A stretch of 64,000 nt of DNA. Source: an uncultured Clostridia bacterium. Lineage in GTDB: Bacteria > Bacillota > Clostridia > Lachnospirales > Lachnospiraceae. The stretch is taken from assembly GCA_937895705.1 (NCBI GenBank), contig CALBKM010000010.1, positions 27,605 through 91,604 of the forward strand. Direction: 5' to 3'. Shown piece after piece: positions 1 through 8,738 of this stretch (the stretch's first letter is position 1; every line of letters begins with the position of its first letter). The position numbers were made by a program, and so were the translations under genes. Below the pieces are notes generated by a model. That model saw nothing but the letters and a program-made list of their open reading frames with translations. It was not told the origin of the DNA and did no database searches.

Positions 1-2
1 CC

Positions 3-122
3 GGAATGGTTCAAGTCACCGTCATCACTTCCAGCGGTTTGTTGAAAGATTGTATAGTTCATATTCCGGAACCGATACCAATGTCGCCTCACGAGACCTA
101 CTCCGAACCGACGGCAGAATAG
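3..122 (+). CDS. C-terminal end of an unidentified protein (partial)
   Basis: An open frame enters at the left edge and stops at TAG 120-122, giving 39 residues that end HETYSEPTAE. The segment alternates hydrophobic and polar residues (VQVTVITSS, CIVHIPEP), which suits the end of a beta-rich protein. It is followed at once by a hairpin terminator. The family cannot be recognised from this piece; the call as coding rests on the open frame and the terminator that follows. Confidence 0.45.
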   Translation, partial: GMVQVTVITSSGLLKDCIVHIPEPIPMSPHETYSEPTAE

Positions 123-137
123 GAAAACTATAAAACA

Positions 138-180
138 AAAAATGCTGCTGTACCCATTCCGGGTACAACAGCATTTCTTT
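138..180. terminator. Bidirectional Rho-independent terminator
   Basis: A long stem (AAATGCTG-CTGTACCC pairing with GGGTAC-A-ACAGCATTT) is flanked by an A-run on the left and a T-run on the right. It lies between two convergent genes and can serve both. Confidence 0.85.
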
Positions 181-1278
181 TTACAATTCATCCGGCGAAA
201 TCGGCGGCTTGTTCCGCGTAATTTCCAACTCAGACTCTATAATCGTAATACTCAATTCTTTCATCATATCCAGTTCAAACGGCGTAATCTCGTTCCCCTC
301 CGGGTCCTGTATTACACGAACAAACGGACGCAACGGCATACTGCGGTTTTGTTCCGCAACAATTCCGAGATACTGATTGGACAACCGTACAAGAGAACCG
401 TTCGGATATACGGCAAGCTGCTGTGTAAACAAACCCACCAGCTCCGGATCGAATTCTTTTCCGCTTCTCTCCATCAGAAAATCCATCGCCTTATTGGCCG
501 GCCACTTTTTCCTATAGCAGCGGTCCGTTGTCAATGCATCATATACATCCGCAATCGACACAATTCGAATATACTCGTTCAGTTCATCTCCCTTTAAGCC
601 CTGCGGATAACCGCTCCCGTCCAGTCTTTCATGATGCATATACGCAATCAGTCGAACCTGCTCCGGCACGGTAGTAATCCGGCGCATCGCCTGATATCCG
701 TATAAGGAATGCATCTTTACATACTCATACTCTTTCTTAGTCAGCTCACCTTCTTTAAACATTACCTCACGGTCGATGAGCATCTTCCCGATATCATGAA
801 GCAATGTCCCCATACCGAGAGCTGCCAGCTTCTGCTCGTTATAATTCAGTTTTCTTGCAATCATCAACGCATATACCATAGTACTTACCGAATGGGTATA
901 GGTATACTCATCCGTGGACGCAATATCATTCAAGCTGACCTGAACATCCCGTGTCCTCAAAATATCGGAGATAACACTGCCCACGCAATCTTCCAGGCCT
1001 TTTGTTTCCAACTTATCCGTAATGGAAAACTGTTGAATTGCATTTTGCAACAGCTGCTTACAACTGTTTCTTGTACGCTCCGCAATCGCATCCGGAATTT
1101 CGATTCCTTCACTCTTGTCATCTTCTACATACACGTACTCAATACCCATGTTGCGCAGATTATTTATATATCTCGAGACATTGGAACGTCCCTCCGGAAG
1201 AATCAAAGCGCCTTGATTATATACCGCTCTGGCGATTTTCATATCCGGTTTTAACATGTCAATAGAAACAAGTCGCAT
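181..1278 (-). CDS. HD-GYP domain protein (c-di-GMP phosphodiesterase family)
   Basis: The 365-residue protein carries an HD-GYP phosphohydrolase domain in its second half: LLHDIGK with the HD pair near residues 161-162, and HHERLDGSGYP near 215-225. Members of this family hydrolyse cyclic di-GMP, or related dinucleotides, in the cytoplasm. The N-terminal ~100 residues resemble the short domain that precedes HD-GYP in many clostridial proteins, and no membrane segment is visible. The start is set by AAAGGAGGAAGACA just upstream. A sigma-A promoter lies at 1308-1336, so it is probably a single-gene transcript. The metal and GYP residues appear intact, so activity is likely; the exact substrate is inferred. 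Confidence 0.9.
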   Translation of the reverse strand: MRLVSIDMLKPDMKIARAVYNQGALILPEGRSNVSRYINNLRNMGIEYVYVEDDKSEGIEIPDAIAERTRNSCKQLLQNAIQQFSITDKLETKGLEDCVGSVISDILRTRDVQVSLNDIASTDEYTYTHSVSTMVYALMIARKLNYNEQKLAALGMGTLLHDIGKMLIDREVMFKEGELTKKEYEYVKMHSLYGYQAMRRITTVPEQVRLIAYMHHERLDGSGYPQGLKGDELNEYIRIVSIADVYDALTTDRCYRKKWPANKAMDFLMERSGKEFDPELVGLFTQQLAVYPNGSLVRLSNQYLGIVAEQNRSMPLRPFVRVIQDPEGNEITPFELDMMKELSITIIESELEITRNKPPISPDEL

Positions 1279-1307
1279 TGTCTTCCTCCTTTTGTGTACT
1301 TAACAAA

Positions 1308-1336
1308 AATATACCATATTTTCGCTAAATACGCAA
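1308..1336 (-). promoter_or_regulatory. Sigma-A promoter for the HD-GYP gene
   Basis: Minus-strand TTGCGT (1331-1336), a 17-base spacer and TATATT (1308-1313) precede the gene start at 1278. The rest of the 1279-1735 gap shows no gene; it holds this promoter and the divergent one at 1648-1676. Confidence 0.7.
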
Positions 1337-1647
1337 GATTTCGAAGGAAGTTTCTTAATATTCTCCGCCGTATCCCCTCGGCATCAATTTTTTCTGTGGT
1401 GTCCGGGAAGCGGCAATACCCTTTCTGCACTCTGCTGTCGTCCGGACGCAAAGTGCCCGGAAGTAATGCCCGCTCCCTGTAACCACATTTTATCCGCAAT
1501 CTTTCTACCCCACCAGATTCCCACGAATATTACATGTTATATTCTATCACTCAATTTTGAACTTTTCATTATAGAAATTCTTAATATTTGATTAAATATT
1601 GTTACTTGTGATTTAAAAAATTAGTTTTCCGTCACCTTGTCCTTTAC

Positions 1648-1676
1648 TTGATTTTTCCGCCGTAATTGTGTATAAT
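1648..1676 (+). promoter_or_regulatory. Sigma-A promoter for the cytidylate-kinase-like gene
   Basis: TTGATT (1648-1653), a 17-base spacer and TATAAT (1671-1676) sit 60 bases before the start codon at 1736. Confidence 0.8.
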
Positions 1677-1735
1677 TATATTATAAAATAATCTATTTTC
1701 GTGTAATTTCACGTATCCGAAAGGAGGGGCCCTTT

Positions 1736-2347
1736 ATGAATAAAGTAATCACCATCAGCAGACAGTTCGGAAGCGGCGGAAGAGAAATCGGAGCCAAGCT
1801 CGCAGAGAAGCTTAACATCCCGTTTTACGACAATGAATTAATTACTCGTGCGGCTCAGGAAAGCGGATTTGCGGAGGCGGTTTTTGCTAATGCCGAAAAA
1901 AAAGCCACCAACAGCCTTCTCTATTCCATCGCAATGGGTATGAGTTCCTACGGTAGCCAGGACCTTGGTTTTTCCAATCTTTCTTTGGATGACCGCATTT
2001 ACCTGGCTCAGTCCAATGTCATCCGTAAAGTAGCGGAAGAAGGACCTTGTGTTATTATCGGTCGCTGTTCCCACTACGTATTAAAAGATTTGGAAAATGC
2101 GGTACACCTCTTTATCCACGCAAACATGCCGTTCCGTATCGAACGCGCCATTCGTGTGGAAGGCGTGGACCCGGCTCACGCCGAAGAAATCGTCCTTAAA
2201 AACGATAAACGCCGCGCCAACTACTATAATTATCATTCCGGCGAGAAGTGGGGGATTGCTTCCAACTATCACCTTTCCGTTGACAGCAGCCTTTTTGGTA
2301 TCGATCATGCCGTAGACTGTATCTACAGTTTTGTAAAAGATTTATAA
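1736..2347 (+). CDS. Cytidylate kinase-like family protein
   Basis: The 203-residue protein begins MNKVITISRQFGSGGREIG, the P-loop-like opening of the cytidylate-kinase-like family (PF13189) common in Clostridia. Related proteins phosphorylate CMP/dCMP, but this subgroup lacks a proven substrate and is separate from the housekeeping cmk. A later segment (VIIGRCSHYVL) and a lid-like stretch with paired arginines (KNDKRRANYYNYH) also fit. The ribosome binding site is AAAGGAGG. It has its own promoter upstream and a hairpin terminator 45 bases after the stop, so it is probably transcribed alone. Confidence 0.88.
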   Translation: MNKVITISRQFGSGGREIGAKLAEKLNIPFYDNELITRAAQESGFAEAVFANAEKKATNSLLYSIAMGMSSYGSQDLGFSNLSLDDRIYLAQSNVIRKVAEEGPCVIIGRCSHYVLKDLENAVHLFIHANMPFRIERAIRVEGVDPAHAEEIVLKNDKRRANYYNYHSGEKWGIASNYHLSVDSSLFGIDHAVDCIYSFVKDL

Positions 2348-2391
2348 GAACACAAATACAGAAACTCGCTTGTTTTCTATACAACAAAAGA

Positions 2392-2422
2392 GACCCGCTA
2401 CGCTATGTAACGGGTCGTTTTT
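2392..2422 (+). terminator. Rho-independent terminator
   Basis: GACCCGCTAC pairs with GTAACGGGTC (one mismatch) around a five-base loop, followed by GTTTTTTG. It ends the gene at 1736-2347. Confidence 0.85.
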
Positions 2423-2452
2423 TGTCGAATCTGTTATGCAGCAGGAGGAACA

Positions 2453-4423
2453 TCATTCATATTCCTCAAACCCCGCGAGAAAATCTTCCAAAAGTCCCCA
2501 CTCATCGTTTGTCCAGTCAAACAACACTTCACTCAGCTCTTCCCATTCCTCGGCCTCCAGATGGATTGTATCCTCTCCCCATCCCTCAATCCAGTCCAAC
2601 AGCTCCTCTACATAACCGGAAAACTGCCGTTCGGTCAACTCGTAGGACTTCTCTATAGTATCTTCTACCAGATAATCATAAAAATCTAAAAACTCATATG
2701 CGGTTTCTACCTGTTCCAAAAGGTCTGCCAAAGCCACGATTTCCGCATCGAACTTTCCTTTCTTCTCTACTACGCTTACCCTCAGCCTGCTGCTCTTTCC
2801 GCTTCCGTCCTTTGCTTCCACCGTAATAATGGACGTACCCGTTTTCATGGCTGTTAACGTACCGCGCTCCGACACGGATACAATCTGCGGTCTGGAGGAG
2901 GAATACGTTACTTCTTTATTGGTAGCGGTATGGGGCAAAATCACCGGGTCAAGGGAATAACTGCGTCCCACACGAAGCGTAAGACTCTCTTCCTCAAACA
3001 TCAGGGATTCCACATATACCAACGGTGTAACATCCGCTATAATGTAAGTACCCGGTTGGAAAATTTTGAATTCGTAATTTCCGTCCTTTAAAAATTCTCC
3101 GTTCATCTCCGCCATAATCGTTTTTCTGTTCGGTGTATAGAACACCGCAAAATTCTCTTTATCGTATCCCGCCGGGACGGAAACTTTCATGGTCATCGGA
3201 AGAAATACATCCATTTCCGGATCGTCGAAGGATACTTCAAATGCCATATATTTATCGGTCTGCACAAGACGTCGCATCGCCTTCTTTACAAGCTTTGTAT
3301 CAATCTTTTCGATATGCACCTTTTTCGGGTCCGCTTTCTGCCCTACCGCAAGAACGACTTTGGAGGAAACTTTGTTTTCCTTTATGAGTGCCTGAGCGCT
3401 GTTATCGTAATCGATAATCTCCGCTTCCACGCCCCGCACATTGATATACGCCGTTGCTCCGTCGCAAAAAACAGTAATCAGATTATCCCCGATTTGATAG
3501 ACTACAGAGCCGGAAAGCGTGAAATTTGTCACCGTATCTTTTGTTCCGTCATTAAAGGTTGCGGTTACTATGATATCTTCCGTTGCCAACGCCTTACCGA
3601 TTACTACCGGAAATCCCACATACTCTGCGGTTATACTTTCCACCGTTTTGGCAAGTCCTATCACCGTCACCTCTTCAGACAGATTTCCCACGGACACAAC
3701 CATTGTATTCTTTCCTTCTTTTTGCACAACGGAAGGCGCAAGTTCGAATGCGGTAATCTCCTCCATTGTATTGTCATTGTATACGACACTTACATAAAAA
3801 TCACTGCGTTTCGGTGCATTTCCGGCGATCACGGAAGGCCCGATGTAGGTTGCGTACAACTCAACCGGCTTCCTCTCCTGCACCCCCATAATGTAAAATT
3901 TGGCAGATGCATTTTCGTAACTGACAGTGATTACATTCTGCCCCAATGTCCTTATCACCGTATGGGATAACACATAATCCGTCACCTTCTCGTCGGAGCC
4001 GTCACTGTAATACGCATTCACCGTCAGTTTATTGCGGTCAATATGCTCCCCTACGGTAATACGCTGAGACTCATAGTAGGCATCTAAATACACTACTTTT
4101 TTTCCTTGCACCGTGAAATAGGTACTGACATCATCATAGGTCACGCGAATTCTGTTATTTCCTTCTCTCTCCACAATATAAGAAGACAGGGTGTAATCTG
4201 TCAGCTTTTCGTAACTGCCGTCCGTAAACAAGCCCATTACCGTCAGCTTCTCCGCCTCTATAGGATAACCCACCTTCACCGCATCACCGGTATAAACCGC
4301 TGTAATATCCGACACACTCTTTGTCTTTGCATCCGCATATTTCCCCGGAAGCACTGCCGTCACAACAAACATGATGCATAAAATCATCCATATTCCGTAT
4401 GTATAGTTTCTTTTATTTTTCAT
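2453..4423 (-). CDS. Secreted protein with tandem Ig-like repeats and an acidic tail
   Basis: Starting at ATG 4423 (TAGGAGGTGCGGT just upstream), the product is 656 residues. It opens with a signal peptide (KNKRNYTYG, then a hydrophobic run, then ADAKT). Four repeats of about 75 residues follow, each with a pattern like V.G..I....L.V...Y.DGS.E.VTDY.LS..V...G.N.ITV; these look like bacterial Ig-like modules. After a ~110-residue linker region comes a Big_2-like module (SLTLRVGRSYSLDPVILPH ... GTLTAMKTGTSIITV). The last ~100 residues are strongly acidic and rich in Trp, Leu and Glu. No LPXTG motif or transmembrane anchor is visible, so it is probably secreted or held non-covalently. The frame stays open 57 codons further upstream, but no ribosome site supports a start there. 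Confidence 0.8.
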   Translation of the reverse strand: MKNKRNYTYGIWMILCIMFVVTAVLPGKYADAKTKSVSDITAVYTGDAVKVGYPIEAEKLTVMGLFTDGSYEKLTDYTLSSYIVEREGNNRIRVTYDDVSTYFTVQGKKVVYLDAYYESQRITVGEHIDRNKLTVNAYYSDGSDEKVTDYVLSHTVIRTLGQNVITVSYENASAKFYIMGVQERKPVELYATYIGPSVIAGNAPKRSDFYVSVVYNDNTMEEITAFELAPSVVQKEGKNTMVVSVGNLSEEVTVIGLAKTVESITAEYVGFPVVIGKALATEDIIVTATFNDGTKDTVTNFTLSGSVVYQIGDNLITVFCDGATAYINVRGVEAEIIDYDNSAQALIKENKVSSKVVLAVGQKADPKKVHIEKIDTKLVKKAMRRLVQTDKYMAFEVSFDDPEMDVFLPMTMKVSVPAGYDKENFAVFYTPNRKTIMAEMNGEFLKDGNYEFKIFQPGTYIIADVTPLVYVESLMFEEESLTLRVGRSYSLDPVILPHTATNKEVTYSSSRPQIVSVSERGTLTAMKTGTSIITVEAKDGSGKSSRLRVSVVEKKGKFDAEIVALADLLEQVETAYEFLDFYDYLVEDTIEKSYELTERQFSGYVEELLDWIEGWGEDTIHLEAEEWEELSEVLFDWTNDEWGLLEDFLAGFEEYE

Positions 4424-4517
4424 ACCGCACCTCCTATAAGGCATACTCCACCATATATTATATCGGCAACCGAGGCCGGAAACATAACAGCCAAACCACA
4501 CTTTATTGCAGGAAATC

Positions 4518-4551
4518 ATAAAAAGAACCCTACCGTTTTCCGATAGGGTTC
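4518..4551 (-). terminator. Rho-independent terminator
   Basis: GAACCCTA (4525-4532 on the plus strand) pairs with TAGGGTTC (4544-4551) and the minus-strand transcript ends in TTTTTAT. It probably ends the transcript from the gene at 4752-5549. Confidence 0.75.
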
Positions 4552-4680
4552 TACATCTATACTTAAGCAGTCGGAATTCCTTGTACTTTCTCATGCTCGC
4601 GCAACATACTTCCGGTAAAATATACCGACTGCATATTTTATACAGAACTATGTATTACGCATCGAAGAACTCCGACCTCC

Positions 4681-4704
4681 GGGAACGGCCTCATTGCCGT
4701 TCCC
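4681..4704. terminator. Stem-loop without a U-run
   Basis: GGGAACGGC and GCCGTTCCC form a perfect 9-bp stem with a six-base loop, 48 bases after the stop of the gene at 4752. Neither side has a clear T-run, so this may stabilise the 3' end rather than terminate. Confidence 0.5.
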
Positions 4705-4751
4705 CGTATATCTTACTTTATGAGATTCTGCTTGACTTTGTTCCTTTTTTA

Positions 4752-5549
4752 TTACTGTAAAAACAACATCGGATTGACTGCTTCACCGTTTTCCAATACC
4801 TGAATATATACACCGCTTCCGTCTTCCGCATAATATCTGGTTGGCTCCGCAACCGTTGCGAATACGGTACCGGCGTTTACAAGATCGCCTTCTTTTACCG
4901 TAACATCGGACAGCATACCGTAAACAATCTCGTAATCCGCTGCCACTTTCATCGTTACGGTAGTGCCTGTTTTCAACTCTTCCTTGATTGCCGTCACTAC
5001 ACCGTCTGCCGCTGCGGTTACATGTTCACCGACTTCACCGCCTAATAAGACATAATTGCTGGTACGATACGAATCTAAGGTTTTATGGTATATTGCATGG
5101 TCCGGACTGAAAGAAATCAGAGCTTCCCCGGTCACCGGCCAAAGCATTCCTGTTTCCGCAGAAAAATTCAATCCTTTTATTACACCGTCCGGATTGAGTA
5201 CTGCTGCATCTTCCGGTACACTAACTTCTGCATCCTGTGTTCCGTCCGCAGTCTGTACCGGCGGGTTCTGCTGCTCCCTTTGTCCGTCCTGTTGCTCCCG
5301 ATTTTCCTTCGGCGTCGTCGTCGGAGCCGGAGTTATCTTTTTCTCCGTATCCTGCTTTGCCACATCCGCTTTTCCCTGTATCTCCGGCGTAGGCGTTGCA
5401 TTTAAGTCAATTTTCTTCGGCACATCCCTTCCTCCCGGATTTATTAATCCGACCGCCAATGCTCCCAATGCAACAAGTGTTACCGTACCAAAAGTTGCAA
5501 CCAGGTACAACCCTTTTTTCTTTGTCTGGTCTTCCGTCTTTTTCTTCAT
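4752..5549 (-). CDS. Membrane-anchored LytM/M23-like protein, catalytically degenerate
   Basis: From ATG 5549 the product is 265 residues: a short Lys-rich cytoplasmic start (MKKKTEDQTKKK), one transmembrane helix (YLVATFGTVTLVALGALAVGL), a low-complexity Thr/Pro/Gln linker, and a C-terminal LytM (M23) fold. Active M23 peptidases need an HxxxD pair and an HxH motif. Here the position of the HxH motif reads YGMLSDVTVKEGDLV and the last strand reads GVYIQVLE, so these zinc ligands are missing. This resembles SpoIIQ-type pseudoenzymes, which act as structural partners across the forespore-mother cell gap; that role is inference, as no sporulation gene is adjacent. A GTG at 5597 is an alternative start with a weaker ribosome site. 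Confidence 0.8.
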   Translation of the reverse strand: MKKKTEDQTKKKGLYLVATFGTVTLVALGALAVGLINPGGRDVPKKIDLNATPTPEIQGKADVAKQDTEKKITPAPTTTPKENREQQDGQREQQNPPVQTADGTQDAEVSVPEDAAVLNPDGVIKGLNFSAETGMLWPVTGEALISFSPDHAIYHKTLDSYRTSNYVLLGGEVGEHVTAAADGVVTAIKEELKTGTTVTMKVAADYEIVYGMLSDVTVKEGDLVNAGTVFATVAEPTRYYAEDGSGVYIQVLENGEAVNPMLFLQ

Positions 5550-5656
5550 CTCTTCCACGCCTTCCTTTCCAACTATCAGCAAGGAAGCCTTCGCCACCCC
5601 GCAATTTCTTTCTTCGCAAGTATAGTTTCACCTGATTTACACAAAATATACACCGC

Positions 5657-5698
5657 AAAAAGAAAAAGCAGAGCTACCCTTTTTCTCGGATAGACTCT
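5657..5698 (-). terminator. Rho-independent terminator after queH
   Basis: On the minus strand AGAGTCTATCC pairs imperfectly with GGGTAGCTCT and is followed by GCTTTTTCTTTTTG. It overlaps the queH stop codon. Confidence 0.75.
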
Positions 5699-6314
5699 AC
5701 TTTCGTTCGGAAAACACGCAACCGCAGTAGTTCTGGCGATACAATCCGTATTGCGCAGACAACTCCGTGGAACGTTTATACCCGTTTTTCTTTTTAAAAT
5801 CGGAAAACAAATACGCAACACCGTATTCCTCCGCCAACGCTTTGCCGATGGAATTCAACCGCTCGGCGTCCTTTAACGGACTGATGGAAAGGGTTGTGGT
5901 AAAATAATCGAAACCGCCTTCCTTGGCCTTTTTCGCCGCTTCCCGAAGACGCAGTTCATAGCAAACCGTACAACGAGCCCCACCTTCCGGGCAGGTTTCC
6001 AAGCCCTTCACCGCAGAATAGAACTCCTCCGGCCGATACTCTCCCGCAAGAAACGACACCGGATACTTCGTAGGAAGCTCGAAAATCAAACGTTCCTGTT
6101 CCGCCACTCTGGCATTGTATTCCTTTTCGGGAGAAATATTCGGATTATAGTACAGAACCGTAATTCGGAAAAACTCCGAAAGGTATTCCAATACATAACT
6201 ACTGCAAGGAGCGCAGCAACTGTGAAGCAAAAGCGTCGGCACTCTGCCTTCCTTCTGTTCCTTTACAATCAGTTCCTCCAGCTTTTTCTGGTAATTTATT
6301 TTTTGCACCTGCAT
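5697..6314 (-). CDS. queH: Epoxyqueuosine reductase QueH
   Basis: The 205-residue protein matches QueH (DUF208), which carries out the last step of queuosine synthesis in tRNA, reducing epoxyqueuosine. The metal-binding cysteines are visible: SCCAPC near residues 32-37, a second pair in RCTVCYELRL, and YCGCVFS near the C-terminus; YYNPNISPEKEY is also typical. ATG 6314 is preferred because GGAG lies eight bases upstream; GTG 6323 is an alternative. It is the last gene of a three-gene transcript, 16 bases behind hisC. It replaces QueG functionally, as in many Clostridia. Confidence 0.92.
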   Translation of the reverse strand: MQVQKINYQKKLEELIVKEQKEGRVPTLLLHSCCAPCSSYVLEYLSEFFRITVLYYNPNISPEKEYNARVAEQERLIFELPTKYPVSFLAGEYRPEEFYSAVKGLETCPEGGARCTVCYELRLREAAKKAKEGGFDYFTTTLSISPLKDAERLNSIGKALAEEYGVAYLFSDFKKKNGYKRSTELSAQYGLYRQNYCGCVFSERK

Positions 6315-6330
6315 GTAACGCACTCCGTTT

Positions 6331-7389
6331 CTATTTCCCCAGATACTCCTTCAGCACGGCAACTACCCGATCCATCTGGGCGTCCGTACCGATGGTGATT
6401 CGTAAATAATTATCAATGCGCGGCGTCTTAAAATAGCGGACAAAAATTCGTTTTTCCCGCAACATCTCAAATATTTCTACCGCCGGAACACTTTCGTGGG
6501 TGGCGAACAGGAAGTTCGTTTTGGAATCCGGGAAGGAAAAACCGAGTTCAGCCAGCTCTTTCTTCATCCGCTCTCTCGTCGCAATCACCTTTGCCGTACA
6601 TTCTTTAAAATATTCCACGTCTTTTAAAGCTTCCGTGCCGCACAGAATGGACGGATAGTTCATGGTATAAGAATTGTAAGAGTTACGCACCGCATAAATG
6701 GCCGAAATCACACGCTCGCTACCGAAAGCATAGCCGATACGCATCCCCGCCATGGAACGGGACTTGGAAAATGTCTGTACCACCAACAGATTCTCATACT
6801 TATCAAGCAACGGAAATGCAGACTCTCCTCCGAAATCGATATATGCCTCATCCACCACTACAATGGAATCTTGATTGTTCTTTACAATATCCTCAATAAA
6901 ATCCAGCCCCACCGCTATGGATGTCGGAGCATTCGGGTTGGCAAGAATAATACCTCCGTTTTCACCTAGATAGTCTTCTTTCCTGATACAGAAGTTCTCA
7001 TCCAACGGCATTCTCTTATACGGCACACGAAACAAATCCGCCCATACATCATAGAAGGAATACGTAATGTCCGGGAACAAAACCGGCTTGTCCGAACAAA
7101 AACACGTCATAAAAATCATACCGAGTACGTCATCGGAACCGACACCTACAAAAACTCGCTCCGGCGCAATATTGTACTGCTTTGCCAATTCATCCACCAA
7201 TGGCTTTGCACTCGGATTCGGATAAAGCGTCAGCTTTTTCATATCCATCTCTTTTAACAACTTCGCAACCCCCGGTGCCGGCGGATACGGATTCTCATTC
7301 GTATTTATCTTAATCATATCCGGAAAATCAGGCTGTTCCCCCGGAACATACGGAGTAATCTCTCTTAAATTCTTTTCCCAGTTTTTCAT
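6331..7389 (-). CDS. hisC: Histidinol-phosphate aminotransferase HisC
   Basis: The 352-residue protein is a fold-type I PLP aminotransferase of the HisC family, converting imidazole-acetol phosphate and glutamate to histidinol phosphate. NTNENPYPPAPG near the start, VVVDEAYIDFGG (PLP contact), and TFSKSRSMAGMRIGYAFG with the Schiff-base lysine are clear, and YLRITIGT closes the protein. It lies between a zinc-ribbon gene (its stop is adjacent) and queH, away from any other his gene in this window. Some HisC-like enzymes act on aromatic amino acids, so the substrate is likely but not proven. Confidence 0.9.
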   Translation of the reverse strand: MKNWEKNLREITPYVPGEQPDFPDMIKINTNENPYPPAPGVAKLLKEMDMKKLTLYPNPSAKPLVDELAKQYNIAPERVFVGVGSDDVLGMIFMTCFCSDKPVLFPDITYSFYDVWADLFRVPYKRMPLDENFCIRKEDYLGENGGIILANPNAPTSIAVGLDFIEDIVKNNQDSIVVVDEAYIDFGGESAFPLLDKYENLLVVQTFSKSRSMAGMRIGYAFGSERVISAIYAVRNSYNSYTMNYPSILCGTEALKDVEYFKECTAKVIATRERMKKELAELGFSFPDSKTNFLFATHESVPAVEIFEMLREKRIFVRYFKTPRIDNYLRITIGTDAQMDRVVAVLKEYLGK

Positions 7390-7683
7390 TTATTTATCCT
7401 CGCTTTTTGATTCATCGTTTTTTGTCAGGGCCGCACCGCATTTGTCACAGTAGGACAATCCGGAAAGAGTTGTCTCGTAACACGTCGGACATTGTATTCT
7501 GGTAGGCGGAATTTCCCTTAACAACACCGGATGCTCGCAATCCGCAGTTTGTTTTGCCAACACCGAAATCCGATCCCTGACATCAAAATACTCATCCGGA
7601 ATTCCTTCCAACTCCTTGCTTGTCTGCCCGATTTGAATCTGTTTTTTCGGCAACAGCTTCCAAAGTGTTTTTCGAAACGACAT
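7390..7683 (-). CDS. Small zinc-ribbon protein
   Basis: A 97-residue protein with a C-terminal zinc ribbon: CPTCYETTLSGLSYCDKCG gives two CxxC knuckles. The first half is basic and then polar with no recognisable domain. The ribosome site GGGGGCGTCCT precedes ATG 7683, and its stop codon directly abuts the hisC start, so it is the first gene of the hisC-queH transcript. Function unknown; a nucleic-acid or protein adaptor role is only a guess from the fold. Confidence 0.75.
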   Translation of the reverse strand: MSFRKTLWKLLPKKQIQIGQTSKELEGIPDEYFDVRDRISVLAKQTADCEHPVLLREIPPTRIQCPTCYETTLSGLSYCDKCGAALTKNDESKSEDK

Positions 7684-7805
7684 AGGACGCCCCCTTCCGC
7701 AATATTGATTCTATTGTAGACTCCTTTTCCCCAAAAAGCAAGTAGTAATTCGCGGAAACACTACGTTACCACTCTAATAAGAGAAAATTTTTACATAAGT
7801 TTCTA

Positions 7806-7834
7806 TTGACATTTCCTCTGTTTTTCTTTATTCT
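7806..7834 (+). promoter_or_regulatory. Sigma-A promoter of the response-regulator gene
   Basis: TTGACA (7806-7811), a 17-base spacer and TATTCT (7829-7834) lie 48 bases before the start codon at 7882. Confidence 0.75.
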
Positions 7835-7881
7835 TAATACCGGAACAATTTAGAACGTTTAGATTTCTAACAGGAGATTGC

Positions 7882-8682
7882 ATGCAGATCATTTTAGTGG
7901 ACGACGATTTAGCCTCTTTACGGCTCATTACCAGATTTTGTACAATGATTCCGGACATTACGGTGGCCGGAAGTTTTTCCGATGCGGAAGAAGCTTTTCT
8001 TTTTGCCCAAAACAATCCTGTGGATGCGGCAATTCTGGATATCATTATGCCGGTGCAGGACGGAATAACCTTAGCCGATCGTTTATACGAGACCAATCCG
8101 GATATGTTGATCTTTTTTGCCACCGCCAGTGAGCAATTTGCCTTGTCGGCCTTTCGCAGACGTGCGGTCTCCTATATTACAAAGCCGTACAGCTTTTCCG
8201 ACATCTACGAGGCCGTGGAACGTGCAAAACGACTCTGCTCCGAGAAAAAGATACATATCAAAGTGCGCACCTTCGGGCATTTCGATATTTTTGTCAATGA
8301 TACGCTACTTAAATTTCCCCGTCAAAAATGCAAGGAGCTGCTGGCTTTTTTTGTAGACCGCAGAGGCGGTGCCGTAACTGCGGAACAAATTATTGATTCC
8401 CTTTGGGAAGAACGTTACGACGAATCGGTAAAAGCTTACTTCCATGTAATTTTAAGGGATTTGAAAAAGACCTTGAAACAGGCCGGTATCGAAAATCTGC
8501 TTGTCTGTAACCGCAACCAAAACGCCATTAATCCGTCCATGCTGGACTGCGATTACTATCGTTTTCTGGACGGAGACATTTCTGCCATACAGGAGTTCAA
8601 CGACGAATATATGATAGATTACAGCTGGGCGGAACCGACCGTAGCCACCTTAATGCATAAAAAAAATAAATTTGTCCAATAA
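7882..8682 (+). CDS. Response regulator with receiver and winged-helix DNA-binding domains
   Basis: The 266-residue protein has an N-terminal receiver domain: acidic pocket LVDDD at 5-9, phosphoacceptor Asp53 in AILDIIMP, and the conserved lysine in YITKPYSF. After a short linker, residues ~125-225 form a winged-helix domain of the OmpR/SARP type (IKVRTFGHFDIFVN ... KCKELLAFFVDRRGG ... IIDSLWEERYDESVKAYFHV). The C-terminus ends in a short tail. This receiver-plus-SARP-like arrangement is common in Lachnospiraceae. No histidine kinase gene is adjacent, so it is an orphan regulator. Confidence 0.88.
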   Translation: MQIILVDDDLASLRLITRFCTMIPDITVAGSFSDAEEAFLFAQNNPVDAAILDIIMPVQDGITLADRLYETNPDMLIFFATASEQFALSAFRRRAVSYITKPYSFSDIYEAVERAKRLCSEKKIHIKVRTFGHFDIFVNDTLLKFPRQKCKELLAFFVDRRGGAVTAEQIIDSLWEERYDESVKAYFHVILRDLKKTLKQAGIENLLVCNRNQNAINPSMLDCDYYRFLDGDISAIQEFNDEYMIDYSWAEPTVATLMHKKNKFVQ

Positions 8683-8738
8683 TTGTTAGAACACCGTCAT
8701 ATAATAACAGCATAAACCATGTACAGGAGGATGCTGCT

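Noticed and set aside
4424..4594. 57-codon upstream extension of the Ig-repeat protein
   Set aside because: The perfect ribosome site and signal peptide begin at 4423, and a terminator for the neighbouring gene lies inside the extension.
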